Source: Pelosinus sp. IPA-1
Lineage (GTDB): Bacteria; Bacillota; Negativicutes; DSM-13327
Direction: 5' to 3'
Assembly: GCF_030269905.1 (NCBI RefSeq)
Contig: NZ_BSVC01000001.1
Span: forward strand, 496,001-560,000
DNA: 64,000 nt
The notes under the pieces: generated by a model
Database searches by the model: none
Told to the model about the DNA's origin: nothing
Seen by the model: the letters and a program-made list of their open reading frames with translations, nothing else
Position numbers and translations under genes: made by a program
Shown here: piece by piece, positions 61,475-64,000 of the stretch
Numbering within the stretch: position 1 is the first letter of the stretch
How the letters are laid out: every line of letters starts with the position of its first letter

Positions 61475-62695
61475 GTGAAAAACATAGAAGAGTGCAGTGA
61501 GCGAGAGCGATGTTATTATGTTGATTGGCTGAGAGTACTAGGAATAATATGCGTATTTTTTTTCCATAATACGAGATTTTTTGACTTTATAGACTGGGAG
61601 CTAAAAAATAAAGAAACATTTTTGGAACCTACTATTATTGTTATGTTCGTTAATTTTTGGATAATGCCGCTGTTTTTTATGTTAGCTGGTATAGGGACTC
61701 GATTTGCATTAAGAACCAAAACAACAATTCAGTACATTAAGGATAGATATTGGAGATTGGTGATTCCATATCTATTTGGGATATTAATTCTTATACCGCC
61801 ACAGAGATATGTAGAGTGTCTGAACAAAGGTAAGTTTTCAGGAACATTTTTAGATTTTTTACCATGGTATCCAGAACATAGGTTGTTTCTCGGAAATTTT
61901 GGTTTTAGTCCAGTATGGTTTGGCGAACCAGGAACTCATTTATGGTTTTTGGCTTATTTATTTGTTTTTTCGGTCATTGCTTTGCCTATAATTCATTATC
62001 TGAAAAGCGAAAGCGGTGAAAGGCTTATTAAGCAGCTTGCAATAGTTGGTGAAAGGATTGGAGGCATATATCTTCTTGTAGTACCACTGGCTTGTGTAAG
62101 GATAGTTTTGCAACCGATCTATCCGAAGTATTCATCATGGGCTGATTTTACATTTTGGTTTTTAATTTTTATTTTTGGCTACATACTATGTTATGACCAA
62201 CGGTTTGTGGAAAGCGCTGACCGGCACAAATACATATCATTAGGAATTGGTATTTTGCTTTTAGTATTATTGGTAGTGTTATTTATATTCTTTTTGGATC
62301 ATTTGAAGAAATGGTGGGATCATCCCGACTATTCTTGGGGGTGCATTTTCTTTCATACAATGTGGACCGTTACAACCTGGTCATGGTTAATATTCTTCTT
62401 GGGAGCAGGTAAAGCGTTCCTAAACTTTAAAAATACATGGTTGAGTAAATTGAACGAAGCAGTGATGCCTTTTTATATGCTGCATCAGACGATTATTTTG
62501 TTAATTGGTTTTCAGATCATACAATGGCATAGTAATGCATTGTTTAAATATATCGCGATAAGTTCTATGTCCTTTGTTGTGATTATAGCAATCTATTATT
62601 TATGTATAATGAGGTTTAATGGGTTACGTATTTTATTTGGCATGAAACCCCTTGGAGGCAGTGCAATTTCACAGATAAGTGTAAAAGGGAAATAA
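61475..62695 (+). CDS. Acyltransferase-3 family membrane protein
   Basis: This protein of about 406 residues has ten or so hydrophobic helices and the family's opening motif YYVDWLRVLGIICVFFFHNTR with the conserved His (split: YYVDWLRVLGII, CVFFFHNTR). A GTHLWFLAYLFVF motif and LHQTIIL near the end also match. Members O-acylate sugars or other membrane-associated molecules. The GTG at 61475 is chosen because AGGTGAG lies just before; an in-frame GTG at 61466 lacks a site. It probably shares a transcript with the GNAT gene. Substrate unknown. Confidence 0.85.
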   Translation: MKNIEECSERERCYYVDWLRVLGIICVFFFHNTRFFDFIDWELKNKETFLEPTIIVMFVNFWIMPLFFMLAGIGTRFALRTKTTIQYIKDRYWRLVIPYLFGILILIPPQRYVECLNKGKFSGTFLDFLPWYPEHRLFLGNFGFSPVWFGEPGTHLWFLAYLFVFSVIALPIIHYLKSESGERLIKQLAIVGERIGGIYLLVVPLACVRIVLQPIYPKYSSWADFTFWFLIFIFGYILCYDQRFVESADRHKYISLGIGILLLVLLVVLFIFFLDHLKKWWDHPDYSWGCIFFHTMWTVTTWSWLIFFLGAGKAFLNFKNTWLSKLNEAVMPFYMLHQTIILLIGFQIIQWHSNALFKYIAISSMSFVVIIAIYYLCIMRFNGLRILFGMKPLGGSAISQISVKGK

Positions 62696-62775
62696 GAATT
62701 TGGCGAAAGGTAGGGTTCACAGTGAAGTGACATCTTTTCAACCATTCTATTAGGTTGGTTGGCATAATAAAAGAG

Positions 62776-62812
62776 GGATAAACTCTATGATACTAGAGTT
62801 TATCCTTCTTCT
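62776..62812 (+). terminator. Intrinsic terminator after the acyltransferase gene
   Basis: GGATAAACTCTA pairs with TAGAGTTTATCC around TGATAC, followed by TTCTTCTTTC. Confidence 0.8.
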
Positions 62813-62982
62813 TTCATTTCGATGCTTTTTCGCCGAACTTAGCCTTTCTAATTAAATAAACAGCAAATGTGAAACTAGTATTATGCATGTTACTTTGGAT
62901 TGTTTCTAGGGATAATATGGTATATAGTTAGAATTAACCGAATCAGAGGTAGCATGAAAAAAAGAATTTGGAGGAAGAACTT

Positions 62983-64000
62983 ATGCAATTAGGCAGAAGC
63001 TCGAAAGATATTATAAACAGCTATCCTTATTGGAGTAGGTTAAATAGCCTACTGCGTTGTATCTTTACAATTATGCTTAGTGCATTGTCATATTATTTGT
63101 CTACAGAGTATTGGTATTTCTCTTGGATTGCTCTTTTACTCCTTTGTCTTTATGCGTTGAAAGCATCATCCTCCTTTACATTTCTAACGGGATTTTTTTC
63201 ATATTTACTTGGATCATCCAATCCTCATGCGGTGCTGCCCCTTATCGTTTACTGGCCTTTGATTGTTATTAATGCGACTCTATTTGCCAGTGTACTTGCT
63301 ATCTTTCGTCATATTGCCGTCAGATGGAAAGGACGGGATACAAGCTTTATCTTTGCGTGCGGTTTAACGGCACAGGAATTCATTGTGTCACTATATTCTC
63401 CCCATGGGGCTGTACATAGTATAGCTTATACGCAAATATCTAACCCTTCTATTATTCAAATTGCATCTATTACAGGTATTTGGGGTATTACTTTTTTAAT
63501 GGCTCTCATCCCTGCAAGTATTGCTTTAGCTTATCATTATCCTCAGAATCGAAGGATAACTATAAAAACGAATCTAATTCCAGTAAGTTTACTTTTATTC
63601 ACGATTTTATTTGGATTTTATCGCTTACATACGCCTTTGGAAGAGCCTAGTATAAAAGTGGGCATTGCTTCGATATCTACTAATTTTGAACAATATGCAG
63701 CCGTAGCAGCAAATCGGGACGAACAGCAAGTTACAGCTACTATTCAACGTTATATTCAAAAGATTGATTTACTTGCACAATCAGGGGCAGAAGTTGTTTT
63801 GCTGCCAGAAAAGATTATTACGATAGAAAAGTATGACGATAATTTTCAGCGTCTGTTTAATACAGCACAGAATAATAAAGTTAATTTAATTGTAGGAGTA
63901 ACTAGAAAAGATGATAGGAATTTTTATAATTCGGCATATATCTTTTCTCCGGTAGGAGAAGTTCTTTTAGAATATGATAAAAAGCATCTACTTCCAGCGT
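62983..64000 (+). CDS. Apolipoprotein N-acyltransferase-like protein (Lnt type), 3' end cut by window
   Basis: The frame starts at ATG 62983 behind GGAGGA and stays open to the end of the window (339 codons). The first half has six or so hydrophobic segments; after about residue 220 begins a nitrilase (CN-hydrolase) domain with SIKVGIASISTNFEQ, the catalytic Glu in VVLLPEKIIT, and Lys in LEYDKKHLLP. This matches Lnt, which adds the third acyl chain to lipoproteins in diderm bacteria. The N-terminal half is more divergent than in typical Lnt, so a related acyltransferase is possible. Confidence 0.8.
   Translation, partial: MQLGRSSKDIINSYPYWSRLNSLLRCIFTIMLSALSYYLSTEYWYFSWIALLLLCLYALKASSSFTFLTGFFSYLLGSSNPHAVLPLIVYWPLIVINATLFASVLAIFRHIAVRWKGRDTSFIFACGLTAQEFIVSLYSPHGAVHSIAYTQISNPSIIQIASITGIWGITFLMALIPASIALAYHYPQNRRITIKTNLIPVSLLLFTILFGFYRLHTPLEEPSIKVGIASISTNFEQYAAVAANRDEQQVTATIQRYIQKIDLLAQSGAEVVLLPEKIITIEKYDDNFQRLFNTAQNNKVNLIVGVTRKDDRNFYNSAYIFSPVGEVLLEYDKKHLLPA

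Noticed and set aside
1-64000. CRISPR array, prophage, tRNA or rRNA gene
   Set aside because: No regularly spaced direct repeats, phage structural genes, integrase, cloverleaf-like sequence or rRNA segment was seen; repeats present are single hairpins or operators.

Overview
The window reads as a chromosome segment of a diderm Firmicute, most like the Negativicutes/Sporomusaceae (Pelosinus/Sporomusa type). This is inferred from low-G+C Firmicute-style genes with strong AGGAGG ribosome sites, a SufCBDSU operon and a CIRCE element, occurring together with a small outer-membrane beta-barrel protein (10165-10704, minus) and an apolipoprotein N-acyltransferase-like protein at the right edge. No rRNA, tRNA, CRISPR array or intact insertion sequence was seen.

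Layout. 1-4.1 kb: the end of a branched-chain amino-acid ABC operon (livH', livM, livG, livF), a small ATC-hydrolase-like gene and a decayed second livF. 4.2-10.7 kb: alpha/beta hydrolase, chemoreceptor, acyl-CoA thioesterase, a CaCA-family cation exchanger behind what looks like a manganese (yybP-ykoY) riboswitch with its own terminator, a frameshifted drug/metabolite transporter, and the outer-membrane protein. 11.0-28.4 kb: a large organic-acid catabolic island. It holds a deacetylase-type amidohydrolase, two paralogous MFS carriers, a DASS anion carrier, two dehydrogenases, an RraA/HMG-aldolase-like protein, a four-subunit 2-oxoacid:ferredoxin oxidoreductase, a Cache-type chemoreceptor, two lactonase-like amidohydrolases (one with a Tat signal) and an RpiR-family regulator. 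Two promoters in the island share the same layout, with a 16-bp TGTARTaaaaATTACA palindrome just after the -10 box, which I propose as the RpiR operators.

28.4-46 kb: IS3-type transposase debris, transporters, an old-yellow-enzyme, a stand-alone fabF with an AraC regulator, htpG under a perfect CIRCE element, a PPOX protein, a feoA/feoB locus in which FeoB is encoded as two overlapping genes, a C39-like peptidase, a QueG-like Fe-S protein, a 3D-domain protein and a fused MarR-GNAT protein. 46-54 kb: an unfused MarR+GNAT pair next to the fused one, a relic of an isochorismatase-like gene, the sufCBDSU operon, the intact isochorismatase-like gene (nucleophile Cys replaced by Ser), and a HIT protein. 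54-64 kb: membrane proteins (one behind a candidate attenuator/riboswitch leader), methionine gamma-lyase behind a sigma-54 promoter with a convergent TyrR-like sigma-54 activator, PadR plus Fe-S flavoprotein, GNAT, acyltransferase-3 and an Lnt-like gene cut by the window end.

Recurring themes are recent duplication followed by decay (livF, chemoreceptor, isochorismatase, MFS and amidohydrolase pairs), and RNA- or palindrome-based control regions that can be read directly from the sequence. All family names come from reading the translated sequences by eye; no database search was run.
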